Origin: Ashinkailepas kermadecensis
Lineage: Eukaryota; Arthropoda; Thecostraca; Neolepadidae
DNA: 64,000 nt
Direction of reading: 5' to 3'
Assembly: GCA_034440615.1 (NCBI GenBank)
Contig: JAOTOM010004837.1
Span: 1-64,000 of the forward strand
The position numbers were made by a program, and so were the translations under genes. The notes under the pieces are model-generated. The model did no database searches. It saw only the letters and a list, made by a program, of their open reading frames with translations, and had not been told where the DNA came from. Within the stretch, counting starts at the first letter, position 1; each line of letters starts with the position of its first letter. Below, piece after piece: positions 11,235 to 22,756 of this stretch.

Positions 11235-13670
11235 CGAATGTGCACCAACTGGCATTGCTGGCATCTGGAGCTAACATTCAATCACTATTATGACAAAAAC
11301 TGCATCAATTGTGCTTATCTCAATTTGTCAACATGCTGATGAGTTTTTGCATTGCCCCGCTGGTCTGATGGTTTCATGAACCAGATATGCTTCGTTGAAT
11401 CATGATTTAACAATGCTGTCGACTTTGGATGGCGCTAATTTATTCTACATGGCTGATCACTGTGTAATGTAATAATTTTAACAGTAATCTAAGTTTGTCA
11501 GGCATCAATTATTAACTTGCTTATCACAGCCTGTTCTGATTCCCATGCCCATGATGAGTGAACTTCCAAGAAGTTGCAAAAACCAAATTTGACTTGTAAT
11601 TCTCATTTTGAGAGGCAGACGCTCATGGCGCCTCAGCCAGCCATTCGGACTGCCCCGTCGATGCCGATGGTCCGGATGACGCCACGCTCAGGGGTGATCG
11701 AAGGTCATCTACGTGCAGGGGCGCAGCTACGATTTTCTTAAGGGGGGCCCGACCAAAACAAAATGCGATGATGCAGATACAGTATTCAGAGCGTGAAAGA
11801 ACAGTCAATAGTTTCAAAGATACAGACAGTGGAAGCCAAATAAGCTACAATGCGACCAAACTGAGCAAGTGTTCTAAGCATGCCTTCGAAACCCCGCTCC
11901 TGGTACGGCGTCTGAGACGAGGGCAGACGGTAAAATATTCGCATTCCATGTAGCACAGTTTGTTTTTTGTTTAAGTGTACCCAGTTCAATAATCACTTCA
12001 ATCGTTCAGGAGCTGCAGACAAAAACAAATCACAGAGAACGATACAGTGTGTGTCCACCCCTGCCGGAGTTGGGTTAGTAGCTTCCCTGAATAATCAACT
12101 GTCATTAACGTCGTACAATGGACCTGTTCAATGTCCATGCCCGCCCCGTTACCTGTTGCCCCCAGTCAGACCTGGACTGCCGGGTATTGGCAGGGACCGT
12201 CTTGGCTGGAATTTGTCCGTGATGCTCTGTGTCTTAGAGAAAGCGTAAAATAACCTTATGCTCGTATTAAAACAAAGGAACAAAGGTTTCCGATGGCAGC
12301 TGGAAGGTTTCACGATGGAAGCTGGAAGGCTTCACCGTGGTGGCTGCATGTTTTTATCCACTTCAGCTGCAAATACCTGGTTTCGATAGAGTTTCTAGTT
12401 TCGATATAGTTTCCGATCTACATGATCGGAAAACGATTAGAGCACGGAACTAGATGCAGGTTCAGTGTTGCCGTGTGGAAGGAAACTGGGCAAACAGCGT
12501 TGCCGTGTTTGCCCAGTCCCTGTCATCTGACGGTAACCATCAGTAATGACTGCGAGGCTGCTGGCTGGTGGGAATAGTGGACGGCATGCGACTGACATCT
12601 AGCGGTGACATGCAGAAATGCGCATTGCTCCGGCAGCCGCTGCAAACCTTGGCGCTGTCAAACGCGGAACAGACAGAACCGCTGCCAACGGTGTCGATTG
12701 AGCGCTTGACGGTGCCACTAGCCGGCGACGTTTTGAGACGCCACATCCGCTGCCGTGCTTAGCGTCAGCCACCCCCTCCCCCCTCGCCGTCGTCGGGTCC
12801 GCCTGATCACTGGACGCCACACTCGTCATTCCTTTGCTTGCACGCCCGACCCTTATTGCCCGACGAGCGACGCACCAGGCTCTTGCTGCGGGATCTCAGC
12901 CGACTGAAGGCGGCGGTGTTCTGCGACTGCAACAGAAACGGCCCGGTCACAGCAGAATAGTAGGCAATGACATTTCCCGGTCAAGTGTCACGGGAAGGAA
13001 ACTTGACACGGGCACGTGGATACTGGCAGGCACACCCGCTACCTGTTCGATAGAGGCGTATGTCTGACGTGGTGGCTTTTCGCTGGCTCAGCTCTGGCAG
13101 TGTGAGAAAACCCATAACACGCAGCTGCTAACACGCAGCCAATGCTGCTAAGTGAAGAAGCAAATGTTGACAAGTTTGTTTTGCATCTTCTTCGGTGGAC
13201 AGTTCCATGATGCTCAATTATAATTATAGACCTTTTCACAATGCGCATTGAATATGGATTTCACGAATAGTACCTCTCTATCATATACTTGAAATATTTG
13301 GTCTCAACTCAATTTCCCAAACATTGGCATTGAATCCTAGCTATATGACTGCAAGCATGCAGCACATTGGATGAAAGAAGAAGCATGTGGACGTTTGGTA
13401 CAGAAGCGAGCGTATATAAACGGAAACATGTCTTGATAATGTGGTTTGGCAGGTGTGTTCAGGGCATTACTTCTGTTATGAACGTATCGCACCCACCGCA
13501 TCTGGAGATGGTACAGTAATCACGCGTATAGTGCACACTAGACAAATTCGATGTCTTGCAACATACAAATTAGGATGTGGTCTCCGGCTACCTGAATGGT
13601 ATCGTAACAGTGTTTGTAAATTCCTTGCAATATTTCGTTGTTTCGTCTGCCTTGGTTGGTGTCGTGCCGT
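11235..13670. other. No gene recognised; one hAT-like fragment
   Basis: From 11716, CAGGGGCGCAGC begins a fragment whose TTAAGG and ACAAAATG blocks match the short hAT-like element at 34952-35150. About 12275-12345 has three loose copies of a GGAAGGTTTCAC-type unit. About 12560-12830 is GC-richer with overlapping open frames of 60-77 codons, none with a recognisable domain. Confidence 0.5.
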
Positions 13671-13677
13671 GGCACCT

Positions 13678-13990
13678 ATTTTTTTTTTTTTTTTTTTTTT
13701 TTTTAAGGTCCGCCACCCAAGACCAGGTGACCAGGAGCGCCCCCTCCTCTTACCCAACGACTGCAGCACCTTACGGTAACACCATAAAATAAAAATTAAA
13801 GTCGCGGCACTCCCAGCTAAGAGATGGAAAACAAATAAATTAGCATACAAAGCACCCGGTATTAGAGCAATAAAACTAATAATAAAGAATGCTGTAAGTA
13901 GTCATACCCAAAGGTGGCATATGACTGGCCCTAGATCCATCCCAATAAGAAGTTAAGGTCTAAACTATAATGTTCGTAGCTGGTTTGTGG
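13678..13990 (-). repeat. Poly(T) run with a probable retroposon 3' end
   Basis: A run of about 25 T at 13678-13704 reads as poly(A) on the minus strand. The adjoining 13705-13990 could be the 3' region of a minus-strand retroposon. No coding domain was seen and no flanking duplication was established, so this is a tentative reading. Confidence 0.35.
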
Positions 13991-14137
13991 ACAGGTAGTA
14001 ATGAGCACTCCTGATTTGAAATTCTTTTTTTTACTTTGGCTCCTCCCACAACTCCATCCAGCTAAGCATAGGCTTGTTGCCGGGTGGAGTGTGAGAGGAG
14101 CTATGGTTGGGTGTTTTCAACTTGTATATATAGCTAA

Positions 14138-14350
14138 ACGCACGCAGACGCACACGTGCACACGCATACACACGCACACACACGTACACGCACACGCAAC
14201 AAGCACACGCACACGCAACAACCACACGCACACGCACACGCGTACGCACTCGTACACTCTCTCACACACACACACACACACACATGCCAGCACCCCTGCA
14301 CATACATACACACAAGGACATGCACACACACAAACACACATACATACACA
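14138..14350. repeat. CA-rich simple repeat
   Basis: Imperfect (CA)n/(ACGC)n tract. It lies just beyond the 3' end of the minus-strand retrotransposon at 14398-17113 and may be its tail or target. Open frames on both strands are artefacts of the dinucleotide repeat. Confidence 0.9.
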
Positions 14351-14397
14351 TGTGTACTCCTTTGGTATCAAACATATGTAGTGAATGCTCAAGTCAG

Positions 14398-15210
14398 TTA
14401 ATATCTGCTCAAGAAATATGTCTTGATGTATTTTTTTAGAACAATCTTACAATTTGGTATCTCTGTATGCCGAAAATGTTTTGCTATGATAGTATTCCAA
14501 AGTTTGGGTCCAAGACATTCAATGGTGAATAGACGATAATTTTTGTTTGAATAGCTGTGTTGGAAGTGGTTTTGTAATCTTGTGGAATAAGGGGTATTAA
14601 TCGATTCTGTGAAAAGGGGTCTAATGGAATGAGGTAGCTGATTAGAAATGAATTTTTGCATAATAAGCAGCATTTGAAGTTTTGCTATATCTTGAACTTT
14701 TAAAATTTTATGCTTCTTAAAGATAGGATTTGCACTCTGAGGGGGAAATACACCTTCAATAATACGCATCATTCTTTTCTGAAGTAAAGATAATTTGTGT
14801 GTCTGATTAGCATAGTTTGTACCCCAGAGAAAACAGCAATAGTTGATATATGGGAGAATTAATGCATTATACAATTTTAGGAGGTGATTTTTCCCTAGAA
14901 GATATTTTATTTTTGAGATCATTCCTATGTTGCGACTTATTATGTTTGAGACACTGCTGATATGGGATGCAAATTTCAAATTTTCATCTATGTATACACC
15001 AAGATATTTTACTGGATTTTGATGCAAAATAGCAATTCCATTAAATTCAATATTGATATCAATGTCTGCTTTATGATTATTATATAGCTGGTATACAGTT
15101 TTGGATTCATTTAAGGACAAAAGGTTTGAATGCAGCCATTGTGAAATTTTTGGCAAGGAATTTGTGATCTTGTTATGAAGTTCTGTACAGTCAGTGCTTT
15201 GAAAAAAAAA
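14398..15210 (-). pseudogene. C-terminal part of the non-LTR polyprotein
   Basis: Continues the RT thumb and C-terminal region in another frame: SQWLHSNLLSLNESKT, KYLGVYIDENLKF (RT-linked) and LPYINYCCFLWGTN. It ends at a stop codon at 14398-14400. The upstream join is the T-run at about 15202-15210. No zinc knuckle or RNase H follows. The 3' UTR is short and runs into the CA-rich tract below 14350. Confidence 0.9.
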
Positions 15211-16198
15211 TGGCTGTGTCATCAGCATATATAAATGTCTCACATTCTACATGCAAATTTACAAAATCATTTATATATATTATAAAGAGTAAGGGGCCTA
15301 AAATTGATCCTTGTGGGACACCCATTTCAATTTTTCTGAAAGCAGAGGTGCTGTTATTTATTGTGGTGGCTTGCGTTCTTTCTGATAAATATGACTGTAT
15401 CATTTTGATTGCATTTCCCTTCACACCATATTTTTCCATTTTTGCACATAATATTTCTTTGTCAACAGTATCAAACGCCTTTCTCAAATCAAGGAAAATT
15501 CCAACAATATATTCATTGTTTTCAAATCCTTTAGTGATTAAGCTCTGGATTAAGAGAAGAGGCATATATGTGGACCTTCCTTTTCTGAAACCAAATTGCT
15601 TATCAGAAAGTAGATTGTGTAAGGTGAAATGTTCCAAAAGTTGGTTGTAGATTATCTTTTCTAATATCTTCGACATATATGGAAGAATACTAATTGGTCT
15701 GTAGTTACTAAATGTTGCTGGGTCACCTTTTTTGTAGATGGGCTTTACAACTGCAATTTTCAATGGCTTTGGGAAGATCCCATTACTCAGGCATAAGTTG
15801 ATAACATGGGTTAGGTGTGGTAATATGGATCTGTATGATTGCTTAAATATCCTAGAGTTTATTCCATCAATTCCTGACCCAACATTTCTTAAAGAAGCAA
15901 TCACTGTATCTAAATTGTTTTCTGTGACTGATAATAGCACCATTGATATATCTGGGTAGGTATGCATATATTCTAAAGCATTGGTGTTGCTCCGAGGAAT
16001 TTGTTCTCTCAATTTAGGTGCAATTTCTGTGAAATATTTATTGAAACCTTCAGCTATAGCTGCATCATTTTCTAGAGTGATGCCTGTATCTGTATTCATT
16101 TTTTCAGGGATATTCCGTTTGGAAGGAGATTGCCTCAGTATCTGGTTAAGCATTTTCCATGTCTCTTTTGGATTATTTTGATGTTTGTCAAATTCCAC
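15191..16198 (-). pseudogene. Reverse transcriptase domain of non-LTR element
   Basis: About 335 codons holding the RT core in order: GSGIDGINSRIF, VVKPIYKKGD, FSNYRPISILPYMSKILEK, QFGFRKGRST, FLDLRKAFDTVD, MGVPQGSILGPLLF and the catalytic FIYADDTAIFF. The frame ends right after the YADD box. A run of nine T on the minus strand (about 15202-15210) shifts it by one base relative to the downstream C-terminal frame. All catalytic Asp residues are kept, so the copy looks fairly young apart from the indels. Confidence 0.93.
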
Positions 16199-16236
16199 CT
16201 CATAATGAAGTATTTTTGCCTTTCTAATTATTTTAA

Positions 16237-17113
16237 TCAGTGTGTTTTTGTACCTGTTATATTTTTTGGGCTTTCAGCAGTTCGATATGTAAGTGTTTGA
16301 TTAAATAATATTTGCTTTTGGTTGATTGAGCATAATATTGCAGGTGAAATCCATGGTTTTATGGAGGCTGTTTTTCTTGATAAGACTTGAGTATATGTAA
16401 ATGTATCAATCCCACTTTTATATGCATTAATTAAACTGTTACATGCTTTTTCAGGATCAATTTCATCAAAAATGCCTTCAAGTTCAATTGTTAGATGATT
16501 TCTCAGACTATCAATTTTATGAAAGTCAAAGGTAGTTCTTGTTCTTTTTGCAATAATTGGTTTTTGAACTGTAAATTCTGATGTTGTAAAAATAGAGAAG
16601 TGATCAGAGAAATCAGATTGAATGATGCCAGTCTGTTTTATTTTTGATACATCATTACAGAAAATATTGTCAATTAATGTGCATGTTGTATCACATACAC
16701 GAGTCGCCTTTGATATTAGAGGAAGAAAACCATGAGAACACATAGACATGAAAAATGAGTCAGCAAAGTGGTCATTTGGAATTGAGAATAGGTCAATGTT
16801 TAGGTCTCCAATGATGTATGTAGGCATGTTCAGATGGTTTATTGTCGTTAGACATTCCTCAAATTCTGACAAGAATTGTGCATGATGATCAGGTGCATGA
16901 TATATCTGGCAAATCAAAATAGTTTGTTTATTACTCAATTCTATTTGGAGAAAAACACCTTCAGCTTTGGCAGTAACAAAATCAAATGGATAAAGCTGTT
17001 TTGCTTTAAGTGATTTCAAGCAATAGATTGCGGAGCCTCCACCAATTTTGTGTTCCCTGCTTTTGCAGAATAGTTCATAATCTTCATCATCTAAGTTAAA
17101 TTTCTGTTGGGTG
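16237..17113 (-). pseudogene. Retrotransposon endonuclease domain, partial
   Basis: Open frame in phase from about 17113 to 16237, beginning inside the domain. Endonuclease/exonuclease/phosphatase motifs are visible: GGGSAIYC near 17035, YIIGDLNIDLF near 16810 and SDFSDH near 16605, the last carrying the terminal catalytic Asp-His pair. N-terminal catalytic motifs are missing, so the domain is 5'-truncated. The frame ends at an A-run (AAAAAA on minus, about 16259-16264). A single added base there would continue into the RT frame. In an active element the domain nicks target DNA for target-primed reverse transcription; this copy is not expected to be active. Confidence 0.88.
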
Positions 17114-17114
17114 C

Positions 17115-17868
17115 CCGTCTAACTCAAAGTGCACACTTCTGCCGCAAGAGCACAGCACTGGTGTATATGCTTTCAGGTCAGTCTGTTGATGGCCACCGAC
17201 ATTGACGCCTCACTTCGGTGGTAACCATGGAAACCATGGTCAGCCATGTAAGACTACACACATTGCGATTAGTTCGCTTGTTTGGCTGTGATGACATTGC
17301 ATTTACATGGGCCCAATGACATCATAGCTGTAAACATTTCAAGTACGTAGGGCAAGGCTGTGCAGCTTCCAAATTCGGTGCAGATTCAGAAGCACGCTGA
17401 GGCAAGTGCAGCTTTGACCAACTCGGAATAGCTATGAAAATACTCTTCGTTGTTACACTTTCATAATGTATTCCACCGTGAAGTATTGCTTACAGCAGGA
17501 CAGCCAGATGAACAGGTATTGTATCCACCTTCCGAGTTCTGAGCGGGTCGGGTCACGCAGGCCTGGCGTTGTGCCCGAGCTCGTACCAAATTTTCGTCCG
17601 ATGTCCAAGATTTGTTTATGTATTGCGAAACGGCCCAATACCTTTCATTTCTAGTCATGACTGGCGCATCATTAACTCTTCGTGCCTTTTGCGTGTGGCG
17701 GATCTGAAGGAAACGGGTCATAATCTGAGTGAGAAAAGCAGAACTTCGTACTTCACGAAGAAAGCCACGAACATATGAAAAGCATTACGGTGCAACCTGA
17801 TCAGATGGTTCCTGTGAAATGCTCGTTCCATCCACAGCCAGAGTGGACTCGCTCTGGTCTGGCGCCCG
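17115..17868. other. No gene recognised; 3' side of the GTPase gene
   Basis: Only short overlapping frames. A further exon of the GTPase gene encoding its C-terminus might lie here or beyond the window. I searched by eye for a short exon ending in a CAAX-like Cys motif and did not find a convincing one. Confidence 0.5.
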
Positions 17869-17917
17869 TTCACAGCTGTCGCCGGTCGAGTGCGCGTCGG
17901 CTGAGGTTCGAACTCAC

Positions 17918-18101
17918 GGTCAGCTTGCCGGGCTGCGAGTGGGCATCGGGGCTTTCGCTGCGCTTGCTCGGCAGTCGCATGGACAGCTGGCGCTTGTTTC
18001 CGCCGGCCAGCGGCAGGGGGATGCCGGCCAGCACGAGGTACACGCGCATTATCTCGCCAATGTTGGTCCCCGTCAGCGCCGAGCACTCCATGAATCGGCC
18101 C
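17918..18101 (-). CDS. Ras-family GTPase exon 3 (G5)
   Basis: The exon begins in phase after TTTCCTCACAG and encodes GRFMECSALTGTNIGEIMRV, where ECSAL is the G5 box contacting the guanine base (residues 175-179). A basic stretch (NKRQLSMRLPSKRSES) follows, as often seen before the membrane-targeting tail of Ras proteins. A strong donor GTGAGT lies at 17917-17912 after codon 231, so I end the exon there. Without splicing the frame would add 15 residues and stop at 17870-17872, with no CAAX Cys. Upstream, the same frame stays open through the whole acceptor-repeat array to beyond 18346. Confidence 0.88.
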
Positions 18102-18495
18102 CTGTGAGGAAACAGTCGGTCACTATAGGCAAGCAATCGGCCCCTGCGAGGAAACTGTCGGTCACTATAGGCAAGCAATCGGTTACTGTAAGTAAATAAT
18201 CGGCCCCTGTGAGGAAACAGTCGGTCACTATAGGCAAGCAATCGGTTACTGTAAGTAAATAATTGGTGACTGTAAGGAAACAAACGGTCACTGTAAGGAA
18301 ACAATTGACCACTGTATAGAAACGAATGGTTGCTGTAGGTAAGCAATCGGCCACTTTAAGTAAGCAATCCGTCACTGAAAGTAAATAATCGGCCACTGTG
18401 CTACAGTGGCCGATTATGTATGCTTGAAGCAAACAATCGATCACTTTAAGGAAAGAAACGGTCAGTGTAAGTAAACAACCGGTTCCATGAGCAAA
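18102..18495 (-). repeat. 21-bp array of duplicated 3' splice sites (intron 2 end)
   Basis: About 18 copies of a 21-bp unit. On the minus strand many read as pyrimidines plus AG, for example TTTCCTCACAG, TTTACTTACAG and TTTCCTTACAG, followed by a GNCCGATT-type segment. The copy adjoining exon 3 is its acceptor. Close copies with AG at 18144-18145 and 18207-18208 lie exactly 42 and 105 bp upstream. Since 21 is a multiple of three and the array has no in-frame stop up to about 18346, any of these acceptors keeps phase and adds heptads such as RLFPHRG or RLLAYSD. A perfect 15-bp stem with a 3-nt loop (18385-18417) shows one local inversion. Confidence 0.9.
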
Positions 18496-18569
18496 CAGTC
18501 GGCGAACACCTCAACACACTCAATACCAGCCTATCCTACATACCACCCTCTCCCCTCACCCCCGTCCTC

Positions 18570-18975
<406 letters not shown>

Positions 18976-18991
18976 ACTTGTCTATGGATAA

Positions 18992-19050
<59 letters not shown>

Positions 19051-19067
19051 GTATACATATTTATATA

Positions 19068-19100
<33 letters not shown>

Positions 19101-19141
19101 GCATATGTATACATATTTATATATATATATGTATATATATT

Positions 19142-19175
<34 letters not shown>

Positions 19176-19178
19176 ACA
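18992..19178. repeat. TA microsatellite, interrupted
   Basis: Continuation of the TA-rich tract with interspersed GTATAC and TTTATA words. Confidence 0.93.
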
Positions 19179-19334
19179 GCACTTCTGTGGCCACTCATCT
19201 ATTGTCCACAACAGGCAAGTTGTGCGGGCTACGGGATGGGCCGCAGTACAGATGTCTTACAACAAGATGGCCTGACATGGGTCAGGTGTACTCGCGAAGT
19301 GTGCTGCAACAGGTGATTAGTATTCACGTATCCT

Positions 19335-19866
19335 TCACTTGACCTGTTAAGCAACATCTGTGAGCATGCATCGCCTGGCGCGGGATATCTTTCACTATGT
19401 CTCACCTGTTGCGGGACATCTTGGAGTATGCCTCATTTGTTGCGGGATATCTTTGAGGAAATTTCACCTGTTGCGGGACATCTTGGAGTATACCCCACGT
19501 GTTGCGCGATATATTTGAGAAAATTTAACTTGTTGCGGGAAATCTTGGAGTACATTTCACCTGTTGCGGCCCATCTTGGAGCATACTTCACCTGATGAGG
19601 GACATATTGCAGTACACCACACGGGTTGCGAGAAATCTTTGAGTATGCCTCATCTGTTACGTTACATTTTGAGTATACTTCATATGTTGCGGGAAATATT
19701 GGAGGGTACCTCATCTGTTGCGGGACATCTTTGAGTATACCTCATCTGCTTCCGGACTTGGTATATATTCCACCTATTGCGGGGCATCTGTGAGGATAGC
19801 TTACCTGTTGCGGGACATCTTGGAGTACACCTCACATGTTGCGGGACATTTTGAAGTATGCCTCAC
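19335..19866 (-). repeat. 31-bp array of duplicated 5' splice sites (intron 2 start)
   Basis: About 16 degenerate copies of a unit of about 31 bp, immediately downstream of exon 2. On minus each unit repeats the exon end TACTCCAAGATGTCCCGCAA followed by CAG|GTGAG. Copies that keep a donor include those ending in GTAAG (intron start at 19804), GTGAG (near 19404) and GTGAA (near 19466 and 19560). Others have lost it (CAACAG|ATGAG near 19714, CAACAT|GTGAG near 19835). If the exon 2 donor were skipped, the frame would meet TGA at once (AGG TGA), so use of downstream copies predicts a truncated product lacking G5. Confidence 0.9.
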
Positions 19867-20094
19867 CTGTTGCGGGACATCTTGGAGTAGAACCAGGCGG
19901 CGGCGGTGCGATTGCTGACCTCGCGCTCCAGCGACGCCACATCGGACTTGTTGCCGACCAGGAAGGTGGGCAGCTCGCGCACGTCGTCGCGCAGCAGGCG
20001 CACCTCCGTGTAACAGTCGACCGCCTTCAGGAACGACGAGTAGCTGTCCACGCTGTAGACCAGCAGGATGGCCTGCGCGTTCATGATGCTCACC
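19867..20094 (-). CDS. Ras-family GTPase exon 2 (G4)
   Basis: Its first base completes an Arg codon split across intron 1, giving FPAMRR followed by VSIMNAQAILLVYSVD, the normal continuation of a Ras G domain after switch II. The exon carries the hydrophobic strand AILLVYSV, a SYSSFLKAV helix and G4 NKSD (residues 142-145), which reads guanine specificity. It ends ...NRTAAAWFYSKMSRN plus two bases, CAACAG followed by GTGAGG. The acceptor is GCCGCAG and is preceded by four copies of CACCAACCGG instead of a normal T-rich tract. The last ~23 coding bases are also the core of the tandem array filling the start of intron 2, so either the array arose from the exon end or the exon end has been recruited from it. 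Confidence 0.92.
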
Positions 20095-20106
20095 CTGCGG
20101 CCGGAC

Positions 20107-20152
20107 GGTGCCGGTTGGTGCCGGTTGGTGCCGGTTGGTGCCGGTTGGTGCA
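20107..20152. repeat. 10-bp repeat at the exon 2 acceptor
   Basis: Four perfect copies of CCGGTTGGTG (plus strand) lie a few bases upstream of the exon 2 acceptor. They replace the usual pyrimidine tract with a CACCAACCGG repeat. Confidence 0.93.
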
Positions 20153-20385
20153 CGACAGGGTCCAGGTCGGGGCGGAGTGGAGTGGTCGCGGTGTGATCGA
20201 GGTCGAGGACGAGACCGAAGTCGAGGTTGGATCAAAGTCGTGGCGTGGTGGAGGTCACGGTAAGTTCGAGGTCGTGGCGCAGCCCAGGCCACGGTGGGGT
20301 CGAGGTGGTGGCGTGCATGAAGCCGCGGCGGGGTCAAGGTCGTGGGGAAGTTAACGGCGGGGTCAAGGTCGTGGGGAAGTTAACG
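20153..20385. repeat. G-rich degenerate minisatellite
   Basis: Loose repeats of GGTCGAGGTCGTGG-type words, ending in two copies of about 30 bp that contain GGTCAAGGTCGTGGGGAAGT (about 20328-20385). Confidence 0.8.
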
Positions 20386-20389
20386 GCTT

Positions 20390-22750
20390 ATCTCGTGATC
20401 GAAGGGTTCCGGATTCGAGGCTCGGTTCCCGGTTCGTCGCCATCCGGTTCTCCGGGACCATTCAGCGCGGGGGAGCGGCGGCGTCATCAGGCCAGACGAT
20501 AAATCAGCGGAGTGCGACATGAAAGAGCCCAACGTTTAACCGAACGTAACTTGGCCTAGCTCAACAGGTCGCGACAATATCATAGTTGAGAACGGATTAC
20601 AATCGTAGTCAGGTCATAGTAACGGCGGGATTAATGCCCTGGTGGGTCCATGCTGTCGTCAGGTCCAGAGATGGTAAGGTTAAGGTCAAGTCTGGATTAA
20701 GCCTGAGGTGGGATCAAGGTCGTGGAATCCGGGAGCGAATGACAAATAAGCTCATCTGCCATCCTAGTCAGGTTTATCACGTTTAGTCTGTTCAATTTGC
20801 TGACGATACAATGGAGCCAAGATCCCGGGTGAAATTCGTCACTTTATATGATTTCACCCAGCACCGCAGTGTTTTGTACCTGGGCTGTTATCGGTCGGAC
20901 AGGCCTCCAACTTCCAGACCTTCAACGAAGCACGCCGAAAGGGCTCCTTCCCCTGTTATGTTATTGTTCCGGTTTTTAGCTGTACCCCTCCGCAACACAA
21001 AATTTGTCTCACTACAGCATACGGCGACATAAAATTTGACGCGAGCAGGCAGCTTCCTGGGAAGTTGCCTGCTTCTCTTGTGGCGACGGGTAGAGCTGTG
21101 GCACAATGTGTGGGAGTACTTGCGTCACCGTCCTGCATTTACTTGTTAGAAATATTCAGGTCTTGGAAACTTACGGATGCACGCTCCCAAGTGCGGAACT
21201 CTGACTAGCTTAGAGTGTGAGTGGCCAGCAACGCGAAAGCCGACAAAATCGAAATGAATCGGAAAAACTGTTCCACGGAAGCTTCGGTAGCTTTTGAAGA
21301 GGTTCGACAAAACATTTTCGTGTTGGAGTTCCTCGAAAGCGACAGGAAGCTCCACATATGGGCTGTGTATCGCACATATTGTGTCGTCGTGACCATTCGC
21401 ATCGTTGCCGCTCTCTCACCCCATTCCGGCATGAAGCGCGACACCCAACCTGACAATTTGTGAAGCACATGTAGAGCGAGCAGCCAAATTAATTCTGAAC
21501 GTCAGTCATCCATGCTGTCCGTGCACAGCGGCCCTGTGCCGCTCGTCCCATGCTCCACCGCTTCTGCAGGCTTCACCGAGTCGAGCTGGTGCAATTTATC
21601 GAGACTCAGAATAATTGCAGCACACGAGGATGAAGAATGTCTGATAATAAGCTGGATGCGCAATTTCTCGCCTCGCAAACTGAGCGGCTGACACAATATA
21701 AGTACGCTCAGTATTCCCGCTAGAAGATATTGCAACATTCACAGTTTTTTTTTATATTTTACGTCTCATTCCAACACGTCTCATTACGACACTGCGTCAC
21801 TCCAGGTTTTCGCGGAAGTTGCGGAGGTCATAGAGGTCAGCTTCGCGAGGCTTTGACGTCGCCAAGTTCAGAGACAGGAGATACTTCCATTGGGCTTGTA
21901 GCCCGGTACTGCTGATGGGATTAATTTGACATTAGTCCAGGAGGTCTCAGCGATGCGGGTAGGCTGTCGCCTTTCGCGCCATTTGCGAGTAAGCCGTCAG
22001 CATTCGCGCCATTCTGCAGACTCTCAACTAGTTCCTTCTGTCTTCCCGTTTCTTTTTGCCAATGTTCTTCCTGGTGAAATTGTGAAGTCAAACAGGTGCT
22101 GCCATTCATTTATGGTAGCGCGCGAAGGTGAATGGGCACCTCCATGGGGAGCAATAGACATTTAGGTATCAGTCTAGACGAATGTCTATGGAAAAACGGA
22201 ATTAAAAACCCTCGCACCCACCAATCATTCGGCAGCTATTTGCTGAGCATTGCAGCCCTGCTGAAGGTACCTGGTCACCTACTCATATTGTGCACGTCCA
22301 GTATTACTGCAGTATTCCAACATGACAAATATATGGTTCAATCAAAACCACTCAAAAATGTCTTTCCTGATGCATTTATGGATACACGGCAACTGGCACA
22401 TTTCAGGCTAACCGGTTTGTTTTCATTCGACTATTCTGTCGTTTTCTGTCCACCGTGCAGTGCGGCATAGGCGATAGCAAACTGCCTGTATAATCTAATA
22501 GGCATACAATTGAAGTTCTAGTCCAGTGTAATAAAAATAATGTCGAATCGAAGCTTGTCTGCCCTACAACATGAGTGCAGCATTGAATAGGTATCGGCTA
22601 TGAATTAAGACTCAGCAACATACTGTATATTTTCGTTATCAATACAATATTGTTGGATAGTATCAGTGGCTGACTTCCTCCTCGGGCAGGGAATGTTGAG
22701 TTTCTCCAGTGCTGATTGCAGCGCTATCCCGGACTCCCTGTGTCTCAGGA
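20390..22750. other. Intronic, no gene recognised
   Basis: Within intron 1 of the GTPase gene. Overlapping short frames (for example about 21150-21470 on both strands) show no recognisable domain. No array or transposon end was identified. Confidence 0.55.
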
Positions 22751-22756
22751 AGCTCT

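Larger units (their letters stand above)
14398..17113 (-). mobile_element. 5'-truncated non-LTR retrotransposon (endonuclease + RT)
   Basis: AT-rich element read right to left, encoding an apurinic-type endonuclease C-terminal part followed by a reverse transcriptase and a C-terminal domain. No RNase H is visible. The coding sequence lies in three frames that join at two homopolymer runs, so only two single-base indels separate it from one continuous reading frame. The 5' end stops near 17113 inside the endonuclease, a common result of incomplete reverse transcription. The layout and AT-rich style suit the CR1/L2/Jockey group, but I cannot place the clade. It lies just downstream of the GTPase gene, on the same strand. 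Confidence 0.92.

Noticed and set aside
14001..14401. 126-codon His/Thr-rich frame and its minus counterparts
   Set aside because: CA dinucleotide repeat artefact.
17870..17917. Exon 3 reading through to the stop at 17870 as the true C-terminus
   Set aside because: Possible, but a strong GTGAGT donor precedes it and the added 15 residues lack a Ras-type lipidation signal; kept as an alternative in the exon entry.
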